Part shown: positions 8,401 to 16,917 of the stretch, piece after piece
Layout of the letters: the number at the start of each line of letters is the position of its first letter
Position numbering within the stretch: position 1 is the first letter of the stretch
Assembly (NCBI GenBank): GCA_045586785.1
Contig: JAZNBA010000072.1
Location: 62,001 to 126,000, forward strand
Length of the DNA stretch: 64,000 bases
Source: UMGS1002 sp045586785
Lineage (GTDB): Bacteria > Bacillota > Clostridia > Oscillospirales > CAG-272
Direction: 5' to 3'
The notes under the pieces: generated by a model
Databases searched by the model: none
The model's input: the letters and a program-made list of their open reading frames with translations, nothing else
What the model was told of the DNA's origin: nothing
Translations under genes and position numbers: made by a program

Positions 8401-9120
8401 ATGTTGGAAAATGAATTGAAGCAAAACGTGGCGCGTAATATAACAGCTTTGCGCAAAAAGAACAATATGACGCAGGCAGATCTTGCTGAGCAGTTAAATT
8501 ATTCGGATAAATCCATATCCAAATGGGAGCGCGGCGACGGATTGCCCGATATATTTGTTCTTACAAGAATAGCTGAGCTGTTCGGGGTTACGCTCAACGA
8601 TTTGGTATCTTCGGAACAGGCCGATGCGGAGCAGTCTGCGGAGGCGGCAAACAGCTTGGATGCGTTTTACCCGCGCCGAACGCTTATTACGGCGCTGTGC
8701 GTTGGACTTGTCTGGTTTATTGCTACGCTTGTGTTCTTTCTTTTGAATGTCTTTTTGCCGGACGCAAAAGGCCTGTGGCTTTCGTTTATATATGCGTTGC
8801 CCGTATCTTCGATAATATTGGTCGTGTTTACGCATATGTGGTGGAAGAACGTTGCAAGATGCCTGTCGGTCAGCTCGCTTGTGTGGATGCTGACGCTGTG
8901 TGTTCAGCTTACCGCTACGCTGATAAGTGACAATGTGCGCAATATGTGGCTGATATACTTTGCGGCGGCAGCATTTCAGGTTCTTGTTGTGCTGTGGTAT
9001 CTTTACAGATACATACGCAAGAAAAACGGCGGTGCCGGCAAAGTGAAAGCAGATCAGATAGAAGAATTGAAATCTGATGACGCTGTGATCTCGGATGATC
9101 AGGAGCCCGATGCTGATTGA
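8401..9120 (+). CDS. XRE-family regulator fused to a four-helix membrane domain
   Basis: A 239-residue protein with an N-terminal Cro/CI helix-turn-helix (ITALRKKNNMTQADLAEQLN, then SDKSISKWERGDGLPD) followed after residue 95 by four hydrophobic segments (for example ALCVGLVWFIATLVFFLLN and YFAAAAFQVLVVLWYLYRYI) and an acidic tail. Membrane-anchored XRE proteins of this layout are common in clostridia. They probably sense an envelope or small-molecule signal. ATG at 8401 is about 11 bases after AAAGG. It lies 31 bases before the EEP lipoprotein gene, which it could control. Confidence 0.85.
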   Translation: MLENELKQNVARNITALRKKNNMTQADLAEQLNYSDKSISKWERGDGLPDIFVLTRIAELFGVTLNDLVSSEQADAEQSAEAANSLDAFYPRRTLITALCVGLVWFIATLVFFLLNVFLPDAKGLWLSFIYALPVSSIILVVFTHMWWKNVARCLSVSSLVWMLTLCVQLTATLISDNVRNMWLIYFAAAAFQVLVVLWYLYRYIRKKNGGAGKVKADQIEELKSDDAVISDDQEPDAD

Positions 9121-9150
9121 AAGTAATTGTTATTGAAAGGAAGAATATAT

Positions 9151-10599
9151 ATGAAAAAAATAGTTTTTTGGATGTCTACGGTACTGCTTGCTGCTATGTT
9201 GCTTACTGCGTGCGGAGGTGTCGATACACCTGCCGCTGATACAACCACCGCGCAGAACGAGAACGCCGATACACCTGCAGATACAACAACAGATGCCGCC
9301 GTTACCACCGAAGACCCGAACGCTCCTCGCGTCATTTTTGACGGTCAGTCATGCGATTACATTATCTACCGTTCCGAATACTGCGGTGACCTGGTTACGG
9401 ACGCAAGCGTTGCTTTCAGAAACGCCCTTCGCGACAACGTCAGCGATACGGCAACAAGGCTGGTGTCTCTTAAGACCGACTTTGATAAGGAGGCAGGTCG
9501 CGACGGTATAATTGAAAACGACGAAAAGGAAATACTTATCGGTAAGACAAACCGCAAGGAATCACGCGATGTTCATGCCACTCTCAAGGAGCAGGAATAC
9601 GTTATCAAATGGGTTGGCAAAAAGCTGGTCATTGTTGGTTACGACGATTATGTTACCGCACAGGCGGTTGCTGTATTCATCAAAGAGTACGTAAGTACAA
9701 AGCAGGATGTGTTCGCGCTGGCAGGCGATATTAATATGACAGGCACCGCAACCATCCAGAAGATATTGCTTACCGATGGCGCAGACCTTCGCGTTATGAC
9801 TTATAATGTTGCGGGTAGCACGAAGGGTTATGATGACCGCAAGGACAAAATGATACAGGTCATACTGGATTATCTTCCCGACGTTGTGGGCTTCCAGGAG
9901 TCAAATGCGAACACTCAAAGAGATGTGCTCAAAAGCGAGGAAATATCAGAGTATTATTCAATCAACAAAAGCACACATACCGGAAACTCTCCCGTAAACT
10001 ATACGCCTATTCTTTATCTCAAATCCAAGTATAAGCAGCTTGAGGCGGGTGTTGAGTGGAACAACAGCCGTTACACAGGAACAAATACCAAGTCCACATC
10101 CTGGACGGTGCTGGAATGCATTTCAGACGGCAAGCAGTTTATGGTAATCAACATTCACGGTTCGCTGTGGAGTGAGGATTATAAGCTTCCTTCCGGTGAA
10201 ACTCACGCGACTATGAAAGAAAAGGCGGCGGTCGAATGGAAGGTAGACAATGCAAAGCAGATGCTTGCCAAGATAGAAGAGCTTAAGGCAAAATATCCGG
10301 GCATATCTGTTTTCACCACCGGTGACTATAACTATAACAATACTCACGCCGCATATCAGGTGATGAAGTCGTCAGGTCTTGGCAGCGCACAGGATGATGC
10401 TACTGTCAGCAAGACAACATCTCACGGCAGCTATCACAGCACCGTAGGAAATATGCCGGCGGCAAACGGCCTTGCTATCGACCATATCTTCTTCAGTCCC
10501 GAGACGGTTACCGTTCTCAAACACGGTATCGGTTACCGCGCGATAGATATTCAGTCCTCTGACCATTGCCCCGTATATGCCGATATAAAATTTAATTAA
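9151..10599 (+). CDS. Lipoprotein with N-terminal carbohydrate-type domain and endonuclease/exonuclease/phosphatase domain
   Basis: A 482-residue secreted lipoprotein with a lipobox at LLTAC (Cys about residue 20) and a Thr-rich linker. A domain of about 130 residues contains EILIGKTNRKESRD and KKLVIVGYDDYVTAQAV, a pattern like the N-terminal alpha/beta domain of GH67/GH20-type proteins. The C-terminal half is an EEP-fold domain: LRVMTYNVAG, PDVVGFQESN (metal Glu), INIHGSLW, FTTGDYNYN, LAIDHIFF and SSDHCPVYAD. The EEP fold covers nucleases and lipid or sugar-phosphate phosphatases. Extracellular location favours scavenging. The same N-terminal domain recurs in the lipoprotein at 24847-26625. 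ATG chosen on GAAAGGAAGA. Confidence 0.85.
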   Translation: MKKIVFWMSTVLLAAMLLTACGGVDTPAADTTTAQNENADTPADTTTDAAVTTEDPNAPRVIFDGQSCDYIIYRSEYCGDLVTDASVAFRNALRDNVSDTATRLVSLKTDFDKEAGRDGIIENDEKEILIGKTNRKESRDVHATLKEQEYVIKWVGKKLVIVGYDDYVTAQAVAVFIKEYVSTKQDVFALAGDINMTGTATIQKILLTDGADLRVMTYNVAGSTKGYDDRKDKMIQVILDYLPDVVGFQESNANTQRDVLKSEEISEYYSINKSTHTGNSPVNYTPILYLKSKYKQLEAGVEWNNSRYTGTNTKSTSWTVLECISDGKQFMVINIHGSLWSEDYKLPSGETHATMKEKAAVEWKVDNAKQMLAKIEELKAKYPGISVFTTGDYNYNNTHAAYQVMKSSGLGSAQDDATVSKTTSHGSYHSTVGNMPAANGLAIDHIFFSPETVTVLKHGIGYRAIDIQSSDHCPVYADIKFN

Positions 10600-10624
10600 A
10601 TAATGATAAAATGCCCGTTCGCAC

Positions 10625-10653
10625 TTGACATTGAGTGCGGACGGGTGTATAAT
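10625..10653 (+). promoter_or_regulatory. Consensus promoter of the folT-folC(-queT) transcript
   Basis: TTGACA (10625-10630), 17-base spacer, TATAAT (10648-10653). The -35 box lies at and in the loop of an inverted repeat (10614-10645). Confidence 0.9.
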
Positions 10654-10663
10654 ATGTGCATCT

Positions 10664-10763
10664 TGAAGAGTAAGGGTCCGGGCGTGAAGTGTCGGGTGAA
10701 CGGGGAGTTGTCAGCCGAACGAAGGGATATTTTCCGCGGTCAGGACTCTGCATCCCGCTTCAT
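10664..10763 (+). promoter_or_regulatory. Tetrahydrofolate (THF) riboswitch
   Basis: The leader follows the THF riboswitch consensus in order: GAGTA near 10668, GCGTGAAGTGT, GGGTGAACGGGGAGTTGTC, CGAACGAAGG, CCGCGGT and GCATCC near 10750. Closing helices can be drawn: GAAG (10665) with CTTC (10758-10761) and GGGTCC with GGACTC (10743-10748). The family binds reduced folates and controls folate uptake and synthesis genes, and the downstream genes are folT and folC. Helix assignments are by eye. Confidence 0.92.
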
Positions 10764-10788
10764 ACGGCAATAGCACGTGTCCATACGT

Positions 10789-10830
10789 CCTCCTTTTTGC
10801 CATATCAAGTGTGGGAAAAGGAGGTTTTTT
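10789..10830 (+). terminator. Riboswitch expression platform: hairpin holding the folT Shine-Dalgarno
   Basis: CCTCCTTTT (10789-10797) pairs with AAAAGGAGG (10816-10824), followed by six T (10825-10830) and the folT ATG at 10833. The 3' arm is the folT ribosome binding site, so the same hairpin could both terminate transcription and hide the site. It lies just past the THF aptamer, as expected for ligand-induced shut-off. Confidence 0.8.
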
Positions 10831-10832
10831 AT

Positions 10833-11432
10833 ATGAAAGAAAAAAATTCTGACAGCCGCGGTAAGGCTTTGCGCGGCGATCTTGCGCTGTTTGGAAACGT
10901 AAGAGTATTGGCGGCGGCGGCACTGCTTGCGGCCATGAGCCTGATACTCGGCAAGTTTTTGCAGATACCAAATCCGTTTTCAAACATTTTCCGAATAAGC
11001 CTTGAAAACCTGCCTATCATATTGGCGGGAGTTTGCTTCGGTCCTGCCGTGGGCGGCGCAGTGGGCGTGGTGGCTGATATTGTCGGCTGCCTGCTTTACG
11101 GATATACGATAAATCCCATTGTTACGCTGGGAGCGGCGGTAGTCGGTATCGTGTCGGGAACTATGGCGCGCTACATTATCAGAAAGCCGAGGCTGCTGTC
11201 CGTGCTTGCCTCTACCATTTCGGCACATCTGCTGGGCTCGGTGCTGATCAAGTCCTTCGGGCTTGCGTCATGGTATTTGTCTGAGTATAGCATGGGACTT
11301 ACCGAGCTTATATTGTGGAGACTTGGACTTTACTGCGTTATTGGAACGGTTGAATGTATGCTGATATATTTTCTGACCACACGGCGCGCCGTCATGCGTC
11401 AGATCGAAAAAATGAGGACTCGAAGAAAATGA
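10833..11432 (+). CDS. folT: FolT folate ECF-transporter S-component
   Basis: A 199-residue membrane protein with about six hydrophobic segments and the FolT/ECF S-component pattern: AALLAAMSLILGKF, IFRISLENLPIILAGVCFGP and GFxxGxxxDIVGCLLYG-like ADIVGCLLYGYTINP, with WRLGLY near the C-terminus. It binds folate and docks to the shared EcfA-EcfA'-EcfT energy module, which is not encoded in this window. ATG at 10833 has AAAGGAGG. The stop overlaps the folC start (ATGA). Confidence 0.93.
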   Translation: MKEKNSDSRGKALRGDLALFGNVRVLAAAALLAAMSLILGKFLQIPNPFSNIFRISLENLPIILAGVCFGPAVGGAVGVVADIVGCLLYGYTINPIVTLGAAVVGIVSGTMARYIIRKPRLLSVLASTISAHLLGSVLIKSFGLASWYLSEYSMGLTELILWRLGLYCVIGTVECMLIYFLTTRRAVMRQIEKMRTRRK

Positions 11433-12706
11433 ATTACACAGAGGCACTTGAATATATTCATTCGGTTTGCTGGATGGGCAGCAGACCCGGGCTTGAGCGC
11501 ATAAGCGAACTGTGTTCGTTGCTGGGCGACCCTCAAAAGGGCATAAAATTTATACACGTGGCGGGTACTAACGGCAAAGGCTCGTTTTGCTCCATGACAG
11601 CGTCTATACTGCGGGAGGCAGGCTATCATACAGGACTTTATACCTCGCCCTACGTACGCCGCTTCAACGAGCGCATGAGCATCGACGGCGCCGATATTGC
11701 GGATGACGAGCTGGCGGAGATAACATCGTACGTCAAGCCTTTTGCCGAGAGCATGCAGTCAAAGCCGACCGAGTTTGAGCTGATAACCGCTATCGCGTTT
11801 GAATATTTCAAGCGTCATAATTGCGACGTCGTAGTGCTGGAGACGGGCATGGGCGGCAGACTTGATGCTACCAATATAATTGAACAGCCGCTGATCTCGG
11901 TCATCACGGGCATCGCTCTTGACCATGTGGCGTTTTTGGGCGACACCGTTGAAAAGATCGCCGCGGAGAAGGCGGGAATTATAAAGCGCGGCGCGCCTGT
12001 CCACTGGGGCGGCAAGGATGAGGCGGCCGCACGTGTTATTGCCGAGAGGGCAAAGCAGATGGGAGCTGAATTTCATGCAGCAGATTACGGCAAGCTGAAA
12101 AATGTCAAGCCGACGGTGGAGGGAACTACCTTTGACTATGACGGATATGCCGACCTGAAGATACAGCTTCTCGGCCTTTATCAGCCCGAAAACGCCGCAA
12201 GTGTTGTCAGCGCGATACCGCTTTTGCGCGCCCGCGGACTTGATATCAGCGACGGGGCAGTGCGCCGCGGCCTTGAAAAAACGCGCTGGGCGGCAAGATT
12301 TGAACGTATGGCATCGGATCCCACGGTAATATACGATGGCTCGCACAATCCTCAGGGAATACAAGCGGCGGTGCGCAGTATACGCGGTATTTTCGGAGAT
12401 AAACGCATAAATGTGCTGACAGGCGTGCTTCGCGATAAGGATTACAGATATATTACCGAAACGCTGTCGGGCGTTGCCGATAAGGTGTGGTGTGTCACAC
12501 CCGATAACGACCGTGCATTGCCCGCAACCGAATATGCGGCGCTTTTCCGCGAGTTCGGGCGGGAGGCAGTTGCGTGCGAGACGCTCTGCGAGGGCGTCGG
12601 CGCGGCATATGCCGACTCAAAGGCTCGCGGCGTGGCAATGATAGCTCTGGGATCGCTTTATATGTACGCTGAGTTTTGCGAGGCTTTTGAAAATATTAAG
12701 AAATAA
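11429..12706 (+). CDS. folC: FolC folylpolyglutamate synthase / dihydrofolate synthase
   Basis: A 425-residue Mur-ligase-family enzyme that adds glutamates to folates and so retains them in the cell. Seen are the ATP-binding loop HVAGTNGKGSFCSM, the P-helix region YTSPYVRRFNERM, VVLETGMGGRLDATN, ITGIALDHVAFLGDTVEKIA, the carbamylated-Lys region EKAGIIKRG, and YDGSHNPQG in the C-terminal domain. The ATG at 11429 overlaps the folT stop by four bases. FolT uptake followed by FolC trapping under one THF riboswitch is a coherent salvage unit. Confidence 0.95.
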   Translation: MNYTEALEYIHSVCWMGSRPGLERISELCSLLGDPQKGIKFIHVAGTNGKGSFCSMTASILREAGYHTGLYTSPYVRRFNERMSIDGADIADDELAEITSYVKPFAESMQSKPTEFELITAIAFEYFKRHNCDVVVLETGMGGRLDATNIIEQPLISVITGIALDHVAFLGDTVEKIAAEKAGIIKRGAPVHWGGKDEAAARVIAERAKQMGAEFHAADYGKLKNVKPTVEGTTFDYDGYADLKIQLLGLYQPENAASVVSAIPLLRARGLDISDGAVRRGLEKTRWAARFERMASDPTVIYDGSHNPQGIQAAVRSIRGIFGDKRINVLTGVLRDKDYRYITETLSGVADKVWCVTPDNDRALPATEYAALFREFGREAVACETLCEGVGAAYADSKARGVAMIALGSLYMYAEFCEAFENIKK

Positions 12707-12710
12707 AAAA

Positions 12711-12752
12711 CCGGTGAGTTCGTAACCATCCTCACCTAAATAAAAACTAAGG
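12711..12752 (+). promoter_or_regulatory. PreQ1 class I riboswitch
   Basis: A 6-bp stem GGTGAG/CTCACC (12713-12718 with 12731-12736) encloses TTCGTAACCATC, followed by the A-rich tail TAAATAAAAACTAA running straight into AAGGAG (12749-12754). This is the preQ1-I H-type pseudoknot pattern. The tail overlaps the queT ribosome binding site, so ligand binding should block translation. It sits only 6 bases after folC, with no promoter seen between, so it may act inside the folT-folC transcript. Confidence 0.9.
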
Positions 12753-12762
12753 AGACCCCTTT

Positions 12763-13257
12763 ATGAAAAGGAAAATACATCAAAGCACGATATATCTGTG
12801 TCGTTCCGCGGTAATTGCCGCACTTTACGTAGTGCTGACGCTGCTATCCGCTGCGCTGGGTATATCGTCGGGCGTAATACAGTTTCGGTTGTCTGAAGCA
12901 CTGTGTGTACTGCCCGTGTTCACCTCTGCCGCTGTTCCCGGACTTACGGTAGGCTGTCTGATTGCAAATCTTGTCACGGGTGCCCCTGTGTGGGATGTGG
13001 TGTTCGGCAGTCTTGCCACTCTGCTGGGAGCCCTCGGCGCGTATGCACTCAGACGCCGGAAATATCTTTCGTCACTGCCGACGGTATTGGCAAATGCGGC
13101 TATTATTCCACTCGTGCTCATATTCGCGTATGATGTGCCGGACGGCTGGCTGTTTCTTGTGGGAACGGTTAGTCTCGGAGAGCTTGTCTGTTGTACGGGT
13201 ATCGGAAGTGTGCTTGTTGCGGCGCTGGACAAACGCGCGGATAAAATATTCAAATAA
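12763..13257 (+). CDS. queT: QueT queuosine-precursor ECF-transporter S-component
   Basis: A 164-residue membrane protein of the QueT family with the conserved start AALYVVLTLLSAALGISSG, VIQFRLSEALCVLPVF, and GCLIANLVTGAPVWDVVFGSLATLLGA (conserved Asn and Asp). QueT takes up preQ0/preQ1-type precursors of the tRNA base queuosine using the shared ECF module. The preQ1 riboswitch directly upstream agrees. The gene ends in a bidirectional terminator. Confidence 0.94.
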   Translation: MKRKIHQSTIYLCRSAVIAALYVVLTLLSAALGISSGVIQFRLSEALCVLPVFTSAAVPGLTVGCLIANLVTGAPVWDVVFGSLATLLGALGAYALRRRKYLSSLPTVLANAAIIPLVLIFAYDVPDGWLFLVGTVSLGELVCCTGIGSVLVAALDKRADKIFK

Positions 13258-13260
13258 AGA

Positions 13261-13292
13261 AAAATGCGAATGTCTTTACATTCGCATTTTTT
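13261..13292. terminator. Bidirectional terminator between queT and the DeoR gene
   Basis: A 12-bp AAAATGCGAATG/CATTCGCATTTT stem with a 6-base loop. The plus strand continues TT and the minus strand also ends in a T-run. Confidence 0.88.
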
Positions 13293-14103
13293 AAATTGTG
13301 ATCACGTTCACACCAATTCCGCGAAACCGTTCGCATACAGCACTGTCAAGACCGATGTCGGTCACGATGCAGTTTATCTCGGAGAAGGGAGCGTAGCAAA
13401 CAACCGAGCTTTTGCCGTATTTTGATGAGTCTGCAAGCAGTATGCGGTATGCGGAGTTTTGTGCTACTGTCTGGTTTATACGAGCTGTGCCGAAATCGGA
13501 GGCTAATATGCCCATATCCTCACTGTAGCCGTCAGCGCCCACAAAGCATTTTGTAAAGCGCAGATTTTTAATGGCTTCCTCGGTAAGGTAGCCGCAGAAG
13601 TCACGTCTGCCGTCGCGGTACTCACCGCCGATAAGATAGACCTTTATATGGTTTTTCAAAAGATTGAGATTGACCAAGGAGTGAGTGAAGACAGTTACAT
13701 TTTCGAGCATTTTTTTAAAGTCATGATATTGCTCATCGTCGGCGGAGGTAAATATGCGGTCGATCTCGTCGCACAGTGACATTACCGTAGTACCCGAGTC
13801 AAGATATATTATGTCGCCCGTTTGTATAAGCTGTGCCGCCGCCGCGCCTATGCGGCTTTTTTCTTGCTGACAGTAAAGCTGGGTGTGCTCGAATGAGTAA
13901 TTCTCAGCACCCAGTACGGATTCGTTGAAGCATATTCCGCCGTAAGTGCGTATGACAAGACCCTCGTTTTCAAGCTGCGCAAAAAGCCTGCGCACGGTGG
14001 ATTCCGATACGTCAAGTGTCCGCATAGCCTGCTCTATAGACAGCTTTTTAGATGTTCGTAATGCCTGAATTATTACCTGGCGCCGTGTGTCATTATGCTT
14101 CAT
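13291..14103 (-). CDS. DeoR-family transcriptional regulator
   Basis: The 270-residue protein has an N-terminal winged helix (LSIEQAMRTLDVSESTVRRLF, then NEGLVIRTYGGI) and the DeoR effector domain with IYLDSGTTVMSL, VFTHSLVNLN, VYLIGGEYR and FVGADGYSEDMGILASD. DeoR proteins sense phosphorylated sugars. It is divergent from the sugar-catabolism locus at 14391-26625 and is the obvious candidate repressor of it. I place the start at ATG 14103 (AAAGGG 12 bases upstream, slightly long). An ATG at 14124 lacks a site. Confidence 0.92.
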   Translation of the reverse strand: MKHNDTRRQVIIQALRTSKKLSIEQAMRTLDVSESTVRRLFAQLENEGLVIRTYGGICFNESVLGAENYSFEHTQLYCQQEKSRIGAAAAQLIQTGDIIYLDSGTTVMSLCDEIDRIFTSADDEQYHDFKKMLENVTVFTHSLVNLNLLKNHIKVYLIGGEYRDGRRDFCGYLTEEAIKNLRFTKCFVGADGYSEDMGILASDFGTARINQTVAQNSAYRILLADSSKYGKSSVVCYAPFSEINCIVTDIGLDSAVCERFRGIGVNVITI

Positions 14104-14134
14104 TTTTACAGCTTGCCCTTTCATATTATAGAAT

Positions 14135-14171
14135 GTGATCTTATTTTATCACAGCCGGGGGGATGAGTCAA
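14135..14171 (-). promoter_or_regulatory. DeoR gene promoter with overlapping inverted repeat
   Basis: On the minus strand TTGACT (14171-14166), 17 bases, TAAAAT (14148-14143). GTGAT/ATCAC arms at 14135-14139 and 14148-14152 flank the -10 box and could be an autoregulatory operator. The rest of the intergenic stretch up to 14300 is AT-rich with no other feature I recognise. Confidence 0.6.
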
Positions 14172-14302
14172 GCAAAGTTGCAAAAAAAGTGAAAGAATTT
14201 TTTATTTTTTGAACAGATTTGGTCAAAAAATGCGAGTATTTTTTCAAAAGTGAAATAAAAAGTCATTTTTGCGCATTTATGTGAAAAAATTATTCAAAAT
14301 CA

Positions 14303-14362
14303 TTGACAATATAATTATATTAGTGTATAATTTAACTAAACTATTGGCAGTGTTTATGCCAA
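14303..14362 (+). promoter_or_regulatory. Promoter and operator-like hairpin of the sugar locus
   Basis: TTGACA (14303-14308), 17-base spacer, TATAAT (14326-14331). An inverted repeat TTGGCA/TGCCAA (14344-14349, 14357-14362) lies in the early leader and may be an operator for the adjacent DeoR protein. Confidence 0.8.
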
Positions 14363-14390
14363 AATATTTTACTTATATCGGAGGTTCCCA

Positions 14391-15371
14391 ATGAAAAAAA
14401 CTGTATCGGTGCTTATTTTGATCGGAATGATCATGCTTATGTTTGTTCCAACGGTATCGGCGGCTGAAGAAGCACGCGTCAATGTCATGAGCTCGGCGAT
14501 AATTGGTATTACTCAGGGTATCGGCTCTAACAGCAAATATGTGCCCACCATTATGTGGGACGGCGTCAATATTTATAACGGCGACGTTGCAGGCTCTTAT
14601 TGTGATTTCAAGCTGTCTGCCGGTAAATCTGCTATTCAAGACGGCACCGCAACAAAATACAATATTTACGGCGACGAGGGCGCTGAGGACAGTATATATT
14701 ACGCGACCTTCGAGGTTATTCTTGACGGTGTTTATATGGTGGATTCCTTTAAGTTCTACGGCGGCGTTTTCGGCGGCACTGCCAATATCGACGGCTTTGA
14801 TATCTGGGTAAGTGAAACGGGCGAAGACAAGAGCTATAAAAAAGTTGTATCCGTTACAGAGCTTTTCTGCGGAAATAAGTATGAAAACCACACAGCAGAA
14901 GGTCTTGAGACAATGTTGTACTCAGCAGAGTTTGATCCCACTCCCGCGCAGTATGTAGTATTTGGCCTTTCCCAGACTCGCTGTCTGCACGCAGAGGAGC
15001 TTGCCAAGGTAGACCTGACACCTAACGCAAATCCTCATTATTTCCGTATAACCGAGCTGGAGCTTTACGGCGTTGCTACTGCAGCTGCCGACACGACTAC
15101 AGCAGCTCCCGTTGATACGACTACTGCGGCTCCCGTTGACACGACCACAGTTGCGGAGGATGTTACTACCGACGCGCCTGCTGATACAACAACAGCGGCA
15201 CCTTCAGAGGATGTTCCGGCTGAAACCACCACAGCGGCGCCTACGACCCAGGCACCTGCCACCGAGAAGCCGAAGGATGAGGGCGGATGCGGAGCTGTTG
15301 CGATTTCTTTTGCGATAGTACCTGTAGTCGCACTGGCAGGCATTGCGCTTGTGACCAAGAAACGCAAATAA
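14391..15371 (+). CDS. Secreted F5/8-type-C-like surface protein with Thr-rich stalk and GCG-type C-terminal anchor
   Basis: A 326-residue exported protein with a signal peptide to about residue 24 (VPTVSAAEEA). A beta-rich domain at residues 30-225 contains DSFKFYGGVFGGTANIDGFDIWVSETG and ITELELYGV, reminiscent of discoidin/F5-8 C carbohydrate-binding domains. A stalk of TTTAAPVDTTTAAPVDT-type repeats covers residues 230-295, and the tail is GGCGAVAISF, a membrane helix and KKRK. The Cys-containing GGCG motif directly before a helix and basic end suggests a processed C-terminal sorting signal (inference). It is the first gene of the sugar locus and has a GGAGG ribosome site. Confidence 0.75.
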   Translation: MKKTVSVLILIGMIMLMFVPTVSAAEEARVNVMSSAIIGITQGIGSNSKYVPTIMWDGVNIYNGDVAGSYCDFKLSAGKSAIQDGTATKYNIYGDEGAEDSIYYATFEVILDGVYMVDSFKFYGGVFGGTANIDGFDIWVSETGEDKSYKKVVSVTELFCGNKYENHTAEGLETMLYSAEFDPTPAQYVVFGLSQTRCLHAEELAKVDLTPNANPHYFRITELELYGVATAAADTTTAAPVDTTTAAPVDTTTVAEDVTTDAPADTTTAAPSEDVPAETTTAAPTTQAPATEKPKDEGGCGAVAISFAIVPVVALAGIALVTKKRK

Positions 15372-15389
15372 ATATAGAGAGGTTTATTT

Positions 15390-16910
15390 ATGAAGATAAG
15401 AATTATTGCAATATTGCTGGCGCTTCTTATGCTTTCGGCACTTGCTGTAGGCTGTGCCGACAATGGAGATAAGCCTGCAAATGATACCACGACGGCGGCT
15501 CCCATAGGCGGTGACGTCACAGATGCTCCCGGTGATGGCAGCGGTGATGCGGGCGATGTTACCACCGCAGAGCCTGTTCCCGAATTTGTCGAGGCAGACT
15601 ACGGAAATGACGACTTTATAATTTTCCAGCGTAACTCTCAAGCGGCATCCTACCCCGGATTTTATATCGACAGCGACGAGCCTACCGATACCATGTCTGA
15701 GGCTACATATATGCGTAACCTTGCCGTGGAAGAGAAGTACAAGGTAGTTATCAGCTCCATGGAGGTTGGCGATCCGTATAAAGAGATACGTACATATGTT
15801 TCATCAGGCGACGTCCCCTTTGATCTTGTGCTTGATCGCCGCAGCTATATGGGTGCACTTGCGCAAGAGGGCTACTTCTATGATTTCAACAATCTTGATC
15901 ATGTGGATTTTACACAGCCTTGGTGGGACGCAAATTGTGCACGTGACTATGAGGTTGCGGGCAAGCTGTTCTTTATGGTAAACGACGTGAGCGTTTCCAA
16001 CCTTGCGGGTGCGCGTTTCTTCTACTTCAACCGCAATCTTATTAATGAATATGACCTTGAGGATCCGTATAAACTGATTGAAAATAATCAGTGGACACTT
16101 GATAAATTCCTTGAGCTTGTAAGATCGGTATCGGTTGATAACGGCGACAATATCTGGGACGGAAATGATGTTTACGGACTTTGCACCGAGACCGGCGAAG
16201 GCAACGGTAATATCATGCATCTGCTTGTAGGATGCGGTATCAAGTTTATTGAAAAGGACAACAACGGCGAGCTTTTGACCAAGGCTTACAGCGAAAAGAC
16301 ACAGACTGTTATGACTCGCGTTGCCGAAACGCTTGTCGGTACAAATTATGTTTTGTCCTATGGCGACGCTGCCAAAGGCGCGGACACGTCCGACTATGCA
16401 AATAACTATGATTACGGACGTTCACTGTTTGCAAACGACCACTTCCTGTTCATTCAGGGTAATATGGCGATATCCTCTCAGTTCAGAGATATGACCTCGG
16501 ACTACGGCGTAGCGCCTAACCCCAAGTTCGATGCGGCACAGGAAGAATATTATCACAAGATGGATAAGTATTCGTTGATTTGGGCAGTTCCCAAGTGCGA
16601 GATGGACTATGACCGCCTGGGTGTTGTTTTTGAATATTGGGCATATGAGTCTTCAAAGACAGTTATGCCTGCATACTATGAGATCACTATAAAGACCAAG
16701 CGTGTTCCCGACGAGATAGCTTCCGGTATGATAGATCTTGTCAAGGATTCTATACGTTACGACACCTCCGAGATATATAATGGCGAGGTTCTTACCGTTC
16801 TTTATAACGGATATACTACCGGCAATCTTTCTTCCACCTGGAAGTCCGGCGAGAGAGTAATTCAGCGAAAGCTCGACAATATTTACAAGACTATCAGTGA
16901 ACTTGATTAA
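15390..16910 (+). CDS. Extracellular solute-binding lipoprotein (ABC sugar uptake)
   Basis: A 506-residue lipoprotein with lipobox LAVGC at about residue 22, a Thr-rich linker, and an extracellular solute-binding family 1-like body: YMRNLAVEEKYKVVISSMEVGDPYKEI, DLVLDRRSYMGALAQEGYFYDFNN, QPWWDANCARDYEVAGKLFFMVNDVS and DLEDPYKLIENNQWTLDKFLEL. These are typical of family-1 sugar-binding proteins. No ABC permease or ATPase genes accompany it in the window, so it must work with a transporter encoded elsewhere. It is 18 bases after the surface-protein gene, and a strong intercistronic hairpin follows. Confidence 0.88.
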   Translation: MKIRIIAILLALLMLSALAVGCADNGDKPANDTTTAAPIGGDVTDAPGDGSGDAGDVTTAEPVPEFVEADYGNDDFIIFQRNSQAASYPGFYIDSDEPTDTMSEATYMRNLAVEEKYKVVISSMEVGDPYKEIRTYVSSGDVPFDLVLDRRSYMGALAQEGYFYDFNNLDHVDFTQPWWDANCARDYEVAGKLFFMVNDVSVSNLAGARFFYFNRNLINEYDLEDPYKLIENNQWTLDKFLELVRSVSVDNGDNIWDGNDVYGLCTETGEGNGNIMHLLVGCGIKFIEKDNNGELLTKAYSEKTQTVMTRVAETLVGTNYVLSYGDAAKGADTSDYANNYDYGRSLFANDHFLFIQGNMAISSQFRDMTSDYGVAPNPKFDAAQEEYYHKMDKYSLIWAVPKCEMDYDRLGVVFEYWAYESSKTVMPAYYEITIKTKRVPDEIASGMIDLVKDSIRYDTSEIYNGEVLTVLYNGYTTGNLSSTWKSGERVIQRKLDNIYKTISELD

Positions 16911-16917
16911 TGCTTAT

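Noticed and set aside
15091..15270. Tandem DNA repeat as a separate element
   Set aside because: The repeating GAyACGACTAC-type units encode the Thr-rich stalk of the surface protein and need no other explanation.
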